Assembly: GCA_017628755.1 (NCBI GenBank)
Contig: JAGBYM010000068.1
Coordinates: 1 to 34,660, forward strand
Direction: 5' to 3'
DNA: 34,660 nucleotides
DNA from: Clostridia bacterium
GTDB taxonomy: Bacteria; Bacillota; Clostridia; Oscillospirales; CAG-272
In this document: positions 1 to 8,267 of the stretch, in pieces
Layout of the letters: every line of letters begins with the position of its first letter
How positions within the stretch are numbered: the first letter of the stretch is position 1
The notes under the pieces: generated by a model
Databases searched by the model: none
The model's input: the letters and a program-made list of their open reading frames with translations, nothing else
Told to the model about the DNA's origin: nothing
Position numbers and translations under genes: made by a program

Positions 1-24
1 ACAAACCATTAGGAGGTTAAACAC

Positions 25-555
25 ATGCCCAGCAAAGCTATACTTGAGCAGAAGCAGCAGGTTGTCTCCGAGCTTTCCGAGAAGATTCGCAACTCGGTTT
101 CCGGTGTAGTTGTAAACTACCAGGGAATCACCGTTGAGGATGATACCAAGCTCCGTAAGGAACTCCGCGAAGCAGGCGTTTCCTATCAGGTAGTTAAGAA
201 CACCCTCACCGGCAGAGCATGCGAAGAGTGCGGCTACGGTGATATCAAGCAGTATCTCTCCGGTATGACCGCTATCGCAGTCAGCCCCGAAGATGCAGTA
301 GCTCCCGCTAAGATCCTCAAGCAGTATGCTGACAAGATTGAGTCCTTCACTCTCCTTGCAGGTTACTGTGACGGCGAAGTTATCGACGCCGCAGCAGTTG
401 AAAGACTTGCTACCATTCCTTCGAAGGAAACTCTCATTGCACAGTTGCTCGCTTGCATCCAGTCTCCCCTTACCAAATTCGTCTATGTTCTTGACCAGGT
501 TGCCAAGAAGGACGAGCAGCCCGCTGAGGCTGCAGAAGCTCCCGCAGAGGCGTAA
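25..555 (+). CDS. rplJ: Large ribosomal subunit protein uL10 (L10)
   Basis: Ribosomal protein L10 anchors the L7/L12 dimers to 23S rRNA and forms the base of the stalk that recruits translation GTPases. The 176-residue product has the family's usual length and shows the conserved N-terminal block (about residues 25-55, with VVVNYQGITV and LRKELREAGV followed by VVKNTL). The C-terminal helix that binds L7/L12 ends in an acidic Ala/Glu-rich tail. A strong AGGAGG ribosome binding site lies just before the ATG. Only 24 bases of upstream sequence are in the window, so any autoregulatory L10 leader is outside it. rplL follows after 45 bases, the standard L10-L12 pair. Confidence 0.97.
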   Translation: MPSKAILEQKQQVVSELSEKIRNSVSGVVVNYQGITVEDDTKLRKELREAGVSYQVVKNTLTGRACEECGYGDIKQYLSGMTAIAVSPEDAVAPAKILKQYADKIESFTLLAGYCDGEVIDAAAVERLATIPSKETLIAQLLACIQSPLTKFVYVLDQVAKKDEQPAEAAEAPAEA

Positions 556-600
556 TGCTCTCGCGGCATAACATTTAAATATTCCAGGAGGTCATTTAAA

Positions 601-981
601 ATGGCAAACGAAAAGATTATCGCTATCCTTGATTCCATCAAGGCACTTACCGTTCTTGAGCTCTCCGAGCTCGTATCTGCATGTGAGGAAGAGTTCGGCG
701 TATCCGCTGCTAACGTTTCCGCAGGTGCAGCTGCAGGTGCAGCTCCCGCTGCAGCAGCAGTTGAAGAGAAGACCGAGTTCGACGTAGTTCTCGCATCCTT
801 CGGCGCTAACAAGCTTGGCGTTATCAAGGCAGTTCGTGAGATCACCGGTCTCGGACTTAAGGAAGCTAAGGAGCTCGTTGAGGGTGCTCCCAAGACCCTT
901 AAGGAAGGCGTTGCTAAGGAAGAAGCTGAGTCCATCAAGGCTGCTCTTACCGAGGCTGGCGCTACCGTTGAGATTAAGTAA
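601..981 (+). CDS. rplL: Large ribosomal subunit protein bL12 (L7/L12)
   Basis: L7/L12 is the multicopy stalk protein that binds and activates EF-Tu, EF-G, IF2 and RF3. The 126-residue product has the typical layout: an N-terminal dimerisation helix (about 1-35), an Ala/Gly-rich flexible hinge (about 36-55), and a C-terminal domain with the conserved stretch [20 protein letters not shown] (about 80-100). An AGGAGG ribosome binding site precedes the ATG. It is the last gene of its transcript. A strong hairpin terminator follows within 50 bases, and the next gene, manA, is on the opposite strand and converges on it. Confidence 0.97.
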   Translation: MANEKIIAILDSIKALTVLELSELVSACEEEFGVSAANVSAGAAAGAAPAAAAVEEKTEFDVVLASFGANKLGVIKAVREITGLGLKEAKELVEGAPKTLKEGVAKEEAESIKAALTEAGATVEIK

Positions 982-1026
982 TTTAATCCCACATATCTTT
1001 TGCACATCCGAAAATCCTTGCTGTGC

Positions 1027-1058
1027 AAAAAACCGATGCGGAAACGCATCGGTTTTTT
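1027..1058. terminator. Bidirectional intrinsic terminator between rplL and manA
   Basis: A perfect 10-bp stem (AACCGATGCG at 1031-1040 pairing with 1045-1054) closes a GAAA loop. It has an A-tract on the left and a T-tract on the right, so it can stop transcription in both directions. It lies between the convergent rplL and manA stop codons. A second, weaker stem (TTTTGCACA at 998-1006 with TGTGCAAAA at 1022-1030) overlaps its A-tract. Confidence 0.93.
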
Positions 1059-1061
1059 GTT

Positions 1062-1922
1062 TTATACTGTTGTTTTGATAAGCTTGGCATTGCCTTCGAG
1101 AAGATACTTCTCTTCTCCCGCCTGTATGTAGACGGAATCGCGATCGCCGAGCTGATGCTTTTGACCGTTCAGCGAAATTGAAGCTTCTCCCGAAACCAAA
1201 GTCAATGAGACGAATCCATCTTTTTCTGCCGAAACTTCAGTTGAACATTCAAACTCAACCAGTTCCGCTTTAAAATACTCGCATTCGGCAAGCACACCCG
1301 ATTTAGTCGGCTCGGGCAAGTCAATTTTCTTAAGCGATTTAGCAGCTTCGCAGAGATGAAGCTCGCGCGGTCTGCCGTAGTCGTACATACGGAAGGTCGT
1401 GTCGCAATTCTGTTGAACCTCGCAGATGTAGTTACCGCCGCCGATAGCGTGAGGCGTTCCCGCGGGGATATAATAGCATTCACCCGCACTTACGGAGATC
1501 TTTTTCAAATACGGCGTGGGATCAGCACCGCTGAGCACAACTTTGCGAAACTCTTCAGCATCTACATCATCTTTCATACCGAGATAAATATAGGAATCGG
1601 GCAGAGCGTCAATGATATACCACATCTCGCTCTTCCCTCCCTCGCCGCCCATAAGGGCGGCGGTTTCATCATCGGGATGAACCTGAATCGAGAGAGTTTC
1701 TTTTGAATCAATAAATTTAATAAGAAGTGGGAATTTTCCGGTGCAGTTTATAATCTCAGCAAGCGTCCTGCCTGCAAACTCACCGTTCACAGCAACACTG
1801 TTATCACCGTCACGTACGGACAATACCCAATCTTCACCGATTGGAGGCTCGGCGGAAGCAAGTCTGTTTCCGCCCCAGATGCGCTCCTTATAAATATGAG
1901 AAAGAATCAGAGGATAGTTCAT
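1062..1922 (-). CDS. manA: Class I mannose-6-phosphate isomerase
   Basis: Zinc-dependent cupin enzyme that interconverts mannose-6-phosphate and fructose-6-phosphate, linking glycolysis to GDP-mannose and glycan synthesis. Visible motifs are QVHPDDE with likely zinc ligands Gln80 and His82, Glu99 in SEMWY, and PAGTPHAIGGG with His159. These are the ligand positions expected for type I phosphomannose isomerases. At 286 residues it is the short Firmicute-type form without the extra helical domain of the E. coli enzyme. Its ATG overlaps the stop of the upstream PHP-domain gene by 4 bases (ATGA), so the two are almost certainly translated from one mRNA. A bidirectional terminator follows the stop. 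The enzyme class is clear; why it is coupled to the large PHP protein is not. Confidence 0.93.
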   Translation of the reverse strand: MNYPLILSHIYKERIWGGNRLASAEPPIGEDWVLSVRDGDNSVAVNGEFAGRTLAEIINCTGKFPLLIKFIDSKETLSIQVHPDDETAALMGGEGGKSEMWYIIDALPDSYIYLGMKDDVDAEEFRKVVLSGADPTPYLKKISVSAGECYYIPAGTPHAIGGGNYICEVQQNCDTTFRMYDYGRPRELHLCEAAKSLKKIDLPEPTKSGVLAECEYFKAELVEFECSTEVSAEKDGFVSLTLVSGEASISLNGQKHQLGDRDSVYIQAGEEKYLLEGNAKLIKTTV

Positions 1923-4900
1923 TTTTTCTTCGATATAAGTTTTGTGATGCCTGCGGCAGCAAAAGCGGCAAGCGCAGCAGATCCCGCGGCAATTGCAGCG
2001 GTCTCTTTGGTCGTATACTTGATCTGCGCCTTATGCTTTGCGCGTTTGATATCCTTTTTTGTCTGTTTCTTGGCAGACTTAATTTCCTTGCGAGTGGGTT
2101 CAACCTGCTTGCGAGCGCCGAGCTGTTTGTAATCAGTCATTCCGGGAGTAGGAATTCCCGTACCGCAGAAGGTGCCGAGAGGAGACATATCACATGAGAA
2201 GCAATATTTATAAGCTTCATCAGCCTCGGCAGTCTTGCCATGTCGGAGTCCCATATTCCAGGTCACGCGCGAAACTACTTCGCCCGCAATCATAAGATCT
2301 AGTCTTCTGCCGGCAGTAGAACGGGATACGATCGCCTTATCGCAGATAAAGAGATTCTCACCTTCAATAAAGTTAGTCGCATATCTCTTGTTGAAATCAT
2401 CAACCGTCAAAAGCTCATTTTCGGGTTTACGGTACCAAATAACAACAGAGCTTCTCGCAGGAATTCTTACAGAATCAGCGGACCAGATATTTTCATCCTT
2501 CGGAGGCTTGCCTGTAGTAGTCCAGAGAGCAAGCTTCGAATCCTTAAGCTGAATATCGTTGCCCGAATTGTTGCAAAGAGCAACGTACGGGAAGGGATTT
2601 TCGATAGAAATACCATCTCGCTCGATTGGTGCTGTCTTACAAAGCACCTCAGTAATGCTAACCGGCGAGGCAATGATATAAGCGGTTGACTTTTTCGTCT
2701 TCTTTTCCGAAACAGCTGTGATGACCGCGCTGATTCTGCGGTTCTTTGAGATATCGGGAAGCTGACGGATAACGGTCGCGCTTCTGCCGGGCTTGAGCTT
2801 TCCAAGACAAACCTTTGCATAGGGAACGGCATCCGAAAGCGAAAATCCTTCAATACCGGTCAAATAGAAGTCGACTCTGACTTCATCCATAATCTTATCG
2901 GTGGGATTTTCAAATTTGAGCGTAACAGCAGTGCTATCATGCGAATCATAGGACGCCGATCTTGTCATCGACAGCACCTTCGGCTCGCCTCTGTTTTCAA
3001 TCCAAATCGGTGCGGTTACCGAATACTGCATACCGTTTGAGATACGGACATAATAATAATCAAATTCTACGGGAAGCTTGATATTCCATTCATAGCTCTG
3101 ACGCGCACCGACGTATTTCTGCGCAACGAGAATGTTATCCTCGCCGATGATCTCGATTCTGCCGATTCCGTTTTCGTTTTCGGTAGTAATCTTGACGGAT
3201 ACGTTCAGCTCAGAAGGATTGTTGAGTCTCGAACCCATCCACTCGCCGTTGATCTTATAGAAAATCTTCATCGTCGGATCGGCACTCGAATATACGCGTC
3301 GGGAGCGGAAGGCTTCCATAATATTCTCGCGTGTCAGCGCGGGAGCAAGAACGCCGGTAATATAGGGACTTGCAACCGTCCAGTTGGGCGCGTGGTTATC
3401 TTCATTAAATGAAGGAGCTACGTGCCAGCCTCTCGAAAGAAGCAGCGCGTACTGCAGATCGTATCCTCTCCCCTTGATCTCGGCAAGAGCCATCTGTTTG
3501 TCGGCTTTTTCGCTCCAGAAGCCGTAATCTTCAAAATCGCCCCAGGCATTTCCGGGATGATTGAACATACCGACGGCATCGGGCTCGCCCTCAAGCCACT
3601 TGAAAAGATCAGGCATATTCACACCGTGGATATCGGACACGACCTTTTCGCTTCCGATGACGTTCATGTGTCCCCAGTATCCGCAGGTATTGTTCCAGGT
3701 CATCTCCCAGCCGTAAAGAGCGGCGAATCTGCCCGGACGGTTAAGCTCCTTTGCGGCTGCCTTCTGTTCATCGTAGGTCTTTTGAGTAAAATAATGCGAA
3801 TGTTCGGTAACAGCGAAGAAATCAGCACCGTTATCATATGCGAACTCGATAGCATCCCTGCCTCTGCCGTTTCCATCCGAATCACCCGTATGAGCGTGGA
3901 TCTCACCGAAATACGCCGAAAGCTCGCTCATATCCGAAACACTGAATTCAACCGTTCTTGTCGTGCGGTTGCCGAGGCCGTCCTTGAGACGGATCGTGAG
4001 AACGTGTTCACCGAAGTCGAGCGGCTTTTTAGGCTCGTAAACGAGAGATGTTGCTGTAATTGTTGCGTCGTTAGTAACGTCCTTGCCGTCAAGTCTCAGA
4101 TAACAATCCTTGATTCTGATACCCGCAGGATCAGTATAGTTTGCTTTTATAACGATCGGCTTTGTACCGTCGTAAGCGTATCCCTTTGTGGGAACCATCT
4201 TGGTTATGCGGGGACCACGGTTGTCGTAAACGGGAACTCTCAGCGGAATCACGTTTCCGAGTCTGAAATCTCTCGCACCGTCCGAAACGCTGATCTCAAA
4301 TTCGAGCTCATTCATATGCTCGAACACTTCCTCGGGGATACGAGCGCGGCGGACACCGTCGTGTTCCTCGAGAGCTTCATATTCTTCCTTTTCACCGTCG
4401 GGGAGAGTTACAATCACCGAGCTTCTGCCGATTTCGTGATCCGAATCGGCGGGAATTGCCGCGAACTCGATAATTCCGCAATAATCGCCGTGATAAGCTT
4501 CCTTTACGGGAGAGAGCGGAAGGATCGCGGGCATCGGGGCTGTCAGATCGAACATTCCCGTCTCAAGATGCGAGGGATAACCCGGAGTTGCAAGCTCTGC
4601 GTGTGAAATATTGATAGCCTTGGCAGGCTCCATCGGATCGAATGTCCAATAGGAGGATCTCAACACGGGGGTGTCCCACTCAGCGTAGCAATCGCTGTAA
4701 ACCAAAGTGAACAGAGCACTCGAAGCGTTGCCTCCGCGGGGAACGATCAAAAGAGTGGTTGTATCATGACCGTTCGGAAGTGTGCAGATACCCGCAATAT
4801 GCTTGCGTACGCCCTTTTCGGGATCGATCTCGGTAAGATCAAGCGGAAGCACACGTACCTTCGCTTCATCTATCGGATCCTTGCTGTAAAAATATGCGCC

Positions 4901-5557
4901 GTTCAGCGACTTGATGAAGTCCTCTGCCGTCAGACAGTTTACATCCGGATGATAATTTTTTAGCGTAAGAGGCCATACCGCAACACTCTCACCAGCACCG
5001 AGCATATTGCCTGCCTCTCTTGCAAGCGGTATTCTGCCCTTGGGTTCGCCGGCCGCTTCTTTTGCCGCGGGGTAAACCCAAAGCTCATAATCGTAAAGAT
5101 CGACGGGCGTTTCAGTGGGATTAAAGAACTCAACGTAAACCGTATGCTCGCGTCCCTTAGGTCTGCCGAAGATTTCGGTTATAACGAGAGGAGGAAGCTT
5201 GGGAAGCGAATCGGCAGAAATGATTTTGCAAATATAGGGCGCAACTCTGTCGTTTTTCTCTCCGTCTATATCTATTCTGTACGCGATGCGGTCACCGACG
5301 ATTGCAGAAGCGGGAATATCCGCTCTGTAAACCGTGTATCCGACGCCGCGGCGTTCGTAATTATCATAAGGAATGAGATAATAATCCTTTCCGCCCTCTA
5401 TTCTGAGAATCAGCTTTTCGGGCGCACTTTCACCGAAAGCGCGGCAAGCGGCAATAGCGGTAAAGGGATTATCGGCAATAAGGTATTCTGGTGCGGCATG
5501 CATTACCGTTGGAAACGCGCCGCCAAATCTTTTGGTCTTCAAATTCAAGTCCTCCAT
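1919..5557 (-). CDS. Large multidomain PHP (CehA/McbA-like) phosphoesterase with two lamin-tail-like domains and a C-terminal membrane tail
   Basis: A 1212-residue protein. From N to C terminus it shows a beta-rich region (1-115), a lamin-tail-like (LTD) domain (about 121-240, opening LPPLVITEIFG), a further beta region, an Ig-like domain (about 465-545), a PHP metallohydrolase domain (about 550-790), beta-sandwich sequence (790-950), a second LTD-like domain (about 958-1100), and an Ala-rich hydrophobic segment near 1188-1208 ending in Lys residues. PHP metal ligands look intact: GEIHAHTGDSDG, TEHSHYF, YGWEMTW, GHMNVIG, FNHPGN and NEDNH. No signal peptide is visible, so localisation is uncertain. 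The substrate is unknown. The ATG has no upstream ribosome binding site, and a GGAGG lies inside codons 1-3. A TTG at codon 6 (near 5542) sits 8 bases after that GGAGG and may be the real start. It is co-transcribed with manA (ATGA overlap). Confidence 0.8.
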   Translation of the reverse strand: MEDLNLKTKRFGGAFPTVMHAAPEYLIADNPFTAIAACRAFGESAPEKLILRIEGGKDYYLIPYDNYERRGVGYTVYRADIPASAIVGDRIAYRIDIDGEKNDRVAPYICKIISADSLPKLPPLVITEIFGRPKGREHTVYVEFFNPTETPVDLYDYELWVYPAAKEAAGEPKGRIPLAREAGNMLGAGESVAVWPLTLKNYHPDVNCLTAEDFIKSLNGAYFYSKDPIDEAKVRVLPLDLTEIDPEKGVRKHIAGICTLPNGHDTTTLLIVPRGGNASSALFTLVYSDCYAEWDTPVLRSSYWTFDPMEPAKAINISHAELATPGYPSHLETGMFDLTAPMPAILPLSPVKEAYHGDYCGIIEFAAIPADSDHEIGRSSVIVTLPDGEKEEYEALEEHDGVRRARIPEEVFEHMNELEFEISVSDGARDFRLGNVIPLRVPVYDNRGPRITKMVPTKGYAYDGTKPIVIKANYTDPAGIRIKDCYLRLDGKDVTNDATITATSLVYEPKKPLDFGEHVLTIRLKDGLGNRTTRTVEFSVSDMSELSAYFGEIHAHTGDSDGNGRGRDAIEFAYDNGADFFAVTEHSHYFTQKTYDEQKAAAKELNRPGRFAALYGWEMTWNNTCGYWGHMNVIGSEKVVSDIHGVNMPDLFKWLEGEPDAVGMFNHPGNAWGDFEDYGFWSEKADKQMALAEIKGRGYDLQYALLLSRGWHVAPSFNEDNHAPNWTVASPYITGVLAPALTRENIMEAFRSRRVYSSADPTMKIFYKINGEWMGSRLNNPSELNVSVKITTENENGIGRIEIIGEDNILVAQKYVGARQSYEWNIKLPVEFDYYYVRISNGMQYSVTAPIWIENRGEPKVLSMTRSASYDSHDSTAVTLKFENPTDKIMDEVRVDFYLTGIEGFSLSDAVPYAKVCLGKLKPGRSATVIRQLPDISKNRRISAVITAVSEKKTKKSTAYIIASPVSITEVLCKTAPIERDGISIENPFPYVALCNNSGNDIQLKDSKLALWTTTGKPPKDENIWSADSVRIPARSSVVIWYRKPENELLTVDDFNKRYATNFIEGENLFICDKAIVSRSTAGRRLDLMIAGEVVSRVTWNMGLRHGKTAEADEAYKYCFSCDMSPLGTFCGTGIPTPGMTDYKQLGARKQVEPTRKEIKSAKKQTKKDIKRAKHKAQIKYTTKETAAIAAGSAALAAFAAAGITKLISKKK

Positions 5558-5574
5558 AAAGATTAATCACATAT

Positions 5575-5603
5575 ATTATACCATTTTTTCTCCGTTTCTG
5601 CAA
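5575..5603 (-). promoter_or_regulatory. SigA-type promoter for the PHP-protein/manA operon
   Basis: On the minus strand, TTGCAG (5598-5603) and TATAAT (5575-5580) are separated by exactly 17 bases, with TGG just before the -10 box (extended -10). The expected start is near 5568. That leaves only about 11 bases of leader before the ATG at 5557, but about 26 bases, including GGAGG, before the alternative TTG start. Confidence 0.8.
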
Positions 5604-5641
5604 TAAAAAAACGGCACTTTTTTGCAAAAGTGCCGTTTTTT
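5604..5641 (-). terminator. Intrinsic terminator downstream of the nucleoside hydrolase
   Basis: An 11-bp perfect stem (ACGGCACTTTT at 5611-5621 with 5626-5636) and a 4-base loop, followed on the minus strand by a run of seven T. It lies immediately after the nucleoside hydrolase stop codon. It also carries a T-tract in the plus direction. Confidence 0.9.
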
Positions 5642-5646
5642 ATTGA

Positions 5647-6546
5647 TTATTTCTCGCTGAGGGTCTTGAAAAGATCGGCGTAGAGAGCATCTCTATGTAT
5701 CATTCTTACATAGAGGTAGTGGTGACGCGCGTTATTGAATGCGTAACGGCAATCGCTCGTTACGTAAGGACGCGGTATCTCCACTATCTCCATGGAGGAA
5801 GGAAGAGTTATACAGCCAACGGCAGTAACATCCCAGACGACCTTCGAACGTCCGTATCCCCACTTAATGTAATCACCCGTGATGGAGCAAAGATAATCGC
5901 AAAGATCATTCTTGCCCTTAAGGTAATAATTAAGCTCCGCGGGGGTTGTTATAAATGCTGAACAAACTCCGCCGCAGGGGATCTGAAGGAAGGGGATCTT
6001 ACTGTCAAAGAGCACCTGTGCACCGGGAATATCCTGACGCAAATTGAATTCCTTGGTGTCGGGGCGCTCTAGGGCGTGTCCGCCGAGCCAGATGACCGCG
6101 CTTCTCTTGGCGATTTCGGGTTCCTTTACCAACGCTGACGCTACGTTAGTAATGGCTCCGATTGCCACGATAACGACGGGGGTCTCGCGCGACATTACCG
6201 TATTAATGATATTGTCGCAAGCATCCGACTCGACGATATCGGTCTTCGATATCATAAAGCGTGTGCTTCCGCGGTAGACGGGTACCTGCTCAGCCATCTC
6301 CGCATCAGTCAGCTTCATGATGTTAAAGATTTCATTATAACTCTTCTCCATGCCCTCAGCGGGACTGGAAGAACGCGAATTAAAGAAGGGTGCAGCGTTT
6401 ACCGAAAGAAGATTGACCTTCTTTTTCGAAAGCATAGCGTATGCGAGGGCGAACTGGTCGTCGATCTCATTGTAAGTGTCCGTATCAAGGATAATATCAA
6501 TAACCTTGTCGCTTTCAAGAAGCGCTCTGAATTCCGAAAGTGTCAT
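5647..6546 (-). CDS. Inosine/uridine-preferring nucleoside hydrolase family protein
   Basis: Enzymes of this family hydrolyse the N-glycosidic bond of ribonucleosides to free base and ribose, for purine and pyrimidine salvage. The N-terminal calcium-binding signature is present as DTDTYNEIDD, with Asp21, Asp23, Asp29 and Asp30 in place. It has two extra residues compared with the common DTDPGxDD form, which marks a distinct subfamily. The middle contains the expected beta strand and glycine-rich stretch (VVIVAIGAITNVASAL, then VIWLGG). At 299 residues the length is normal. The ATG has a GGAGAG ribosome binding site. It is monocistronic by position: a terminator follows and a gene-free repeat region precedes it. 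Substrate preference cannot be read from the sequence. Confidence 0.85.
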   Translation of the reverse strand: MTLSEFRALLESDKVIDIILDTDTYNEIDDQFALAYAMLSKKKVNLLSVNAAPFFNSRSSSPAEGMEKSYNEIFNIMKLTDAEMAEQVPVYRGSTRFMISKTDIVESDACDNIINTVMSRETPVVIVAIGAITNVASALVKEPEIAKRSAVIWLGGHALERPDTKEFNLRQDIPGAQVLFDSKIPFLQIPCGGVCSAFITTPAELNYYLKGKNDLCDYLCSITGDYIKWGYGRSKVVWDVTAVGCITLPSSMEIVEIPRPYVTSDCRYAFNNARHHYLYVRMIHRDALYADLFKTLSEK

Positions 6547-6563
6547 TTCTTCTCTCCTGTGTG

Positions 6564-6841
6564 ATAGCCGAAAAGAGTCGAACTAATAAGGTTTTCATCG
6601 GCAAATATACGCATATACTGCAGAAAAAATCCTCGTAAGATGACATATTACTTCGTATTTTTTCTTTGTCTATCCGAATATTTGCTCGATGAAAACTGCC
6701 TCGCACTCTCCGGCGAATAAATTTTTGATGGATTTTGGTGGGATGTAGCGATGCAAGGTATTAACCTTGCGAGATATATCACGCCGAAAGACGCGGAAAT
6801 TTATCGCCGAAGAGCTTATGAGCTCAACTCTCTTCGGCTAT
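6564..6841. repeat. Gene-free region bounded by a 21-bp imperfect inverted repeat (possible MITE-like element)
   Basis: The stretch between the nucleoside hydrolase and ftsZ holds no gene. Its outer edges, 6564-6584 and 6821-6841, are inverted repeats matching at 18 of 21 positions (beginning ATAGCCGAA). Inside are a second long inverted repeat (6591-6696) and a perfect 7-bp hairpin (GCAAGGT at 6753-6759 with 6764-6770). The right outer arm is also part of a hairpin just after ftsZ (GCCGAAGAG at 6806-6814 pairing near 6831-6839), which may act as a weak terminator although no T-tract follows. No target-site duplication was seen. A mobile origin is inference. Confidence 0.5.
6591..6696. repeat. 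Long imperfect palindrome (about 106 bp)
   Basis: GTTTTCATCGGCAAATAT at 6591-6608 is the inverted complement of 6679-6696 apart from one inserted base. The pairing can be extended inward with interruptions (CAGAAAAAAT near 6621-6630 opposite ATTTTTTCTTTG near 6658-6668), so most of the segment could fold into one long hairpin. It lies upstream of the nucleoside hydrolase and could be in its leader, or it could be the core of a small mobile repeat. Confidence 0.6.
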
Positions 6842-6845
6842 AAAC

Positions 6846-8126
6846 TTATCTTCTACCGTTGCCAAAGTCGTTTCTCGGCTTTCTCTGACGGAGAATGGAC
6901 ATTATATCGTCAAAGCTGTCACCGGGATTATTCTGCTGAGGCTTGGGCTGGGGTGCCGGCTGAGGAGCGGGCTGGGGAGCGGGCTGAGGTGCTGGCTGAG
7001 GCGCGGGCTGGGGTGCCGGCTGGGGTGCGGGCTGAGGCGCGGGCTGGGGAGCAGGCTGAGGTACCGGCTGGGGCGCGGGTCTCTGATTGTTATTGGTTCT
7101 GTTCGCGGGAGTGGGACGCACGGGTGTTACGTGCTCCTGATGTCCGGGATTCTCAAATCCGGTTGCAATAATGGTGATCTTCATCTCGTCCTCGAGATCG
7201 GGATCGAATGCAGCTCCCCAGATTACGTTTGCATCGGGATGAGCCTCTGCGGTGATCATGGTGGAAGCGAGGTCTGCGTCCTCGAGTCCTACGTCGGGAG
7301 ACATAGTGATGCTTACAAGGATACCGGTAGCACCCTTGATGGAGGTCTCGAGAAGCGGGCTGGAGATTGCAGCCTTTGCCGCGATCTCTGCCTTATCCTT
7401 ACCGGTTGCGGAACCGGTACCCATATGTGCATAACCTGCATCGCGCATTACGCTCTGAACGTCTGCGAAGTCAAGGTTGATGAATCCGGGAACGTTGATA
7501 AGTTCGGAAATGCTCTGTACACCGCGGCGGAGAACGTCATCGGCGATTTCAAAAGCATTCTTGAGAGTGATTCTGGTCTCGGAGACCTGCTTGAGTCTCT
7601 CGTTGGGGATGATAACGAGGGAGTCAACGTAATTGCGAAGCTCCTCAATACCCTTTTCCGCCTGAAGCATACGGCGGCGTCCCTCAAAGAGGAAGGGCTT
7701 GGTTACGATCGCAACCGTAAGTATATCCATCTCATGCGCGATTCTTGCAACAACGGGAGCAGCACCTGTACCGGTTCCGCCGCCCATACCGGTTGCGATG
7801 AATACCATATCTGCGCCTGCGAGAGCCGCGCGGATCTCTTCTGCATTCTCTTCTGCTGCACGCTGACCGATCTCGGGGTTAGCGCCTGCGCCGTGACCCT
7901 TGGTGATCTTCTCACCGATCGGGATGAGTGTGGGGGATACGGAGTTGCGGAGCGCCTGACGGTCGGTATTGACCGCAATAAACTCAACGCCTCTGATGTT
8001 TGTGTCGATCATTCTGTTTACGGCATTGTTTCCGCCGCCGCCAACGCCTACAACCTTGATGCTGACACCGCTCTCAAGGAATTCGTCGCTTGTGTTAAAG
8101 TTCTCGTGTTCGTAATCGTATGCCAT
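6846..8126 (-). CDS. ftsZ: Cell division protein FtsZ
   Basis: Tubulin-like GTPase that polymerises into the cytokinetic Z-ring. The 426-residue product has an N-terminal [11 protein letters not shown] nucleotide-binding loop (29-39), the tubulin signature GGGTGTG (115-121), and a T7-loop equivalent NLDFADV (about 215-221) that completes GTP hydrolysis across the filament. The globular core ends near residue 325. A linker rich in Pro, Gln and Ala follows (about 336-395), made of twelve tetrapeptide repeats. The C-terminal peptide is [14 protein letters not shown] with a basic end, the region that would bind membrane-tethering partners. It is the last gene of the dcw cluster. A 141-base gap with its own promoter separates it from ftsQ, and ftsA is absent between them. 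AGGAAG precedes the ATG. Confidence 0.98.
   Translation of the reverse strand: MAYDYEHENFNTSDEFLESGVSIKVVGVGGGGNNAVNRMIDTNIRGVEFIAVNTDRQALRNSVSPTLIPIGEKITKGHGAGANPEIGQRAAEENAEEIRAALAGADMVFIATGMGGGTGTGAAPVVARIAHEMDILTVAIVTKPFLFEGRRRMLQAEKGIEELRNYVDSLVIIPNERLKQVSETRITLKNAFEIADDVLRRGVQSISELINVPGFINLDFADVQSVMRDAGYAHMGTGSATGKDKAEIAAKAAISSPLLETSIKGATGILVSITMSPDVGLEDADLASTMITAEAHPDANVIWGAAFDPDLEDEMKITIIATGFENPGHQEHVTPVRPTPANRTNNNQRPAPQPVPQPAPQPAPQPAPQPAPQPAPQPAPQPAPQPAPQPAPQPKPQQNNPGDSFDDIMSILRQRKPRNDFGNGRR
6936..7079 (-). repeat. Twelve 12-bp tandem repeats encoding the FtsZ linker
   Basis: Twelve consecutive 12-bp units (plus-strand pattern CTGRGGNGCNGG with small variations) encode, in protein order, PAPQ, PVPQ, nine PAPQ and PKPQ. 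Third-base differences between units show that the array is not newly duplicated throughout. Some units are identical (for example the CTGAGGCGCGGG and CTGGGGTGCCGG types), so slippage could change linker length between strains. Confidence 0.9.
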
Positions 8127-8181
8127 TTTTTCTTCCTCCGATTTATAGGTACGCCCTGTGGGCTAAAATTTACTCAATTAT

Positions 8182-8210
8182 ATAATATACTTTTTTGAGT
8201 TCTTTTTCAA
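8182..8210 (-). promoter_or_regulatory. SigA-type promoter upstream of ftsZ
   Basis: On the minus strand, TTGAAA (8205-8210) and TATTAT (8182-8187) are 17 bases apart in an AT-rich setting, and the leader before the ftsZ ATG is about 50 bases. It would let ftsZ be expressed apart from the long dcw transcript. Confidence 0.7.
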
Positions 8211-8267
8211 GTGTTTTTGCAAAAATATTTTAAATCTCTCGTCTGTTATTTATTCCTTTTCGGGAAA

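Noticed and set aside
3422..4606. A 394-codon open frame on the plus strand
   Set aside because: It lies wholly antisense to the PHP-domain gene, has no recognisable domain and no ribosome binding site. It is a shadow of the coding strand's codon bias.
6936..7079. The 12-bp tandem array as a CRISPR or intergenic satellite
   Set aside because: It is in frame within ftsZ, has no spacers, and encodes the Pro-Gln linker.
7131..8198. A 355-codon plus-strand open frame opposite ftsZ
   Set aside because: It mirrors the highly conserved ftsZ frame and its product is a low-quality Cys/Gly-rich sequence; no independent support.
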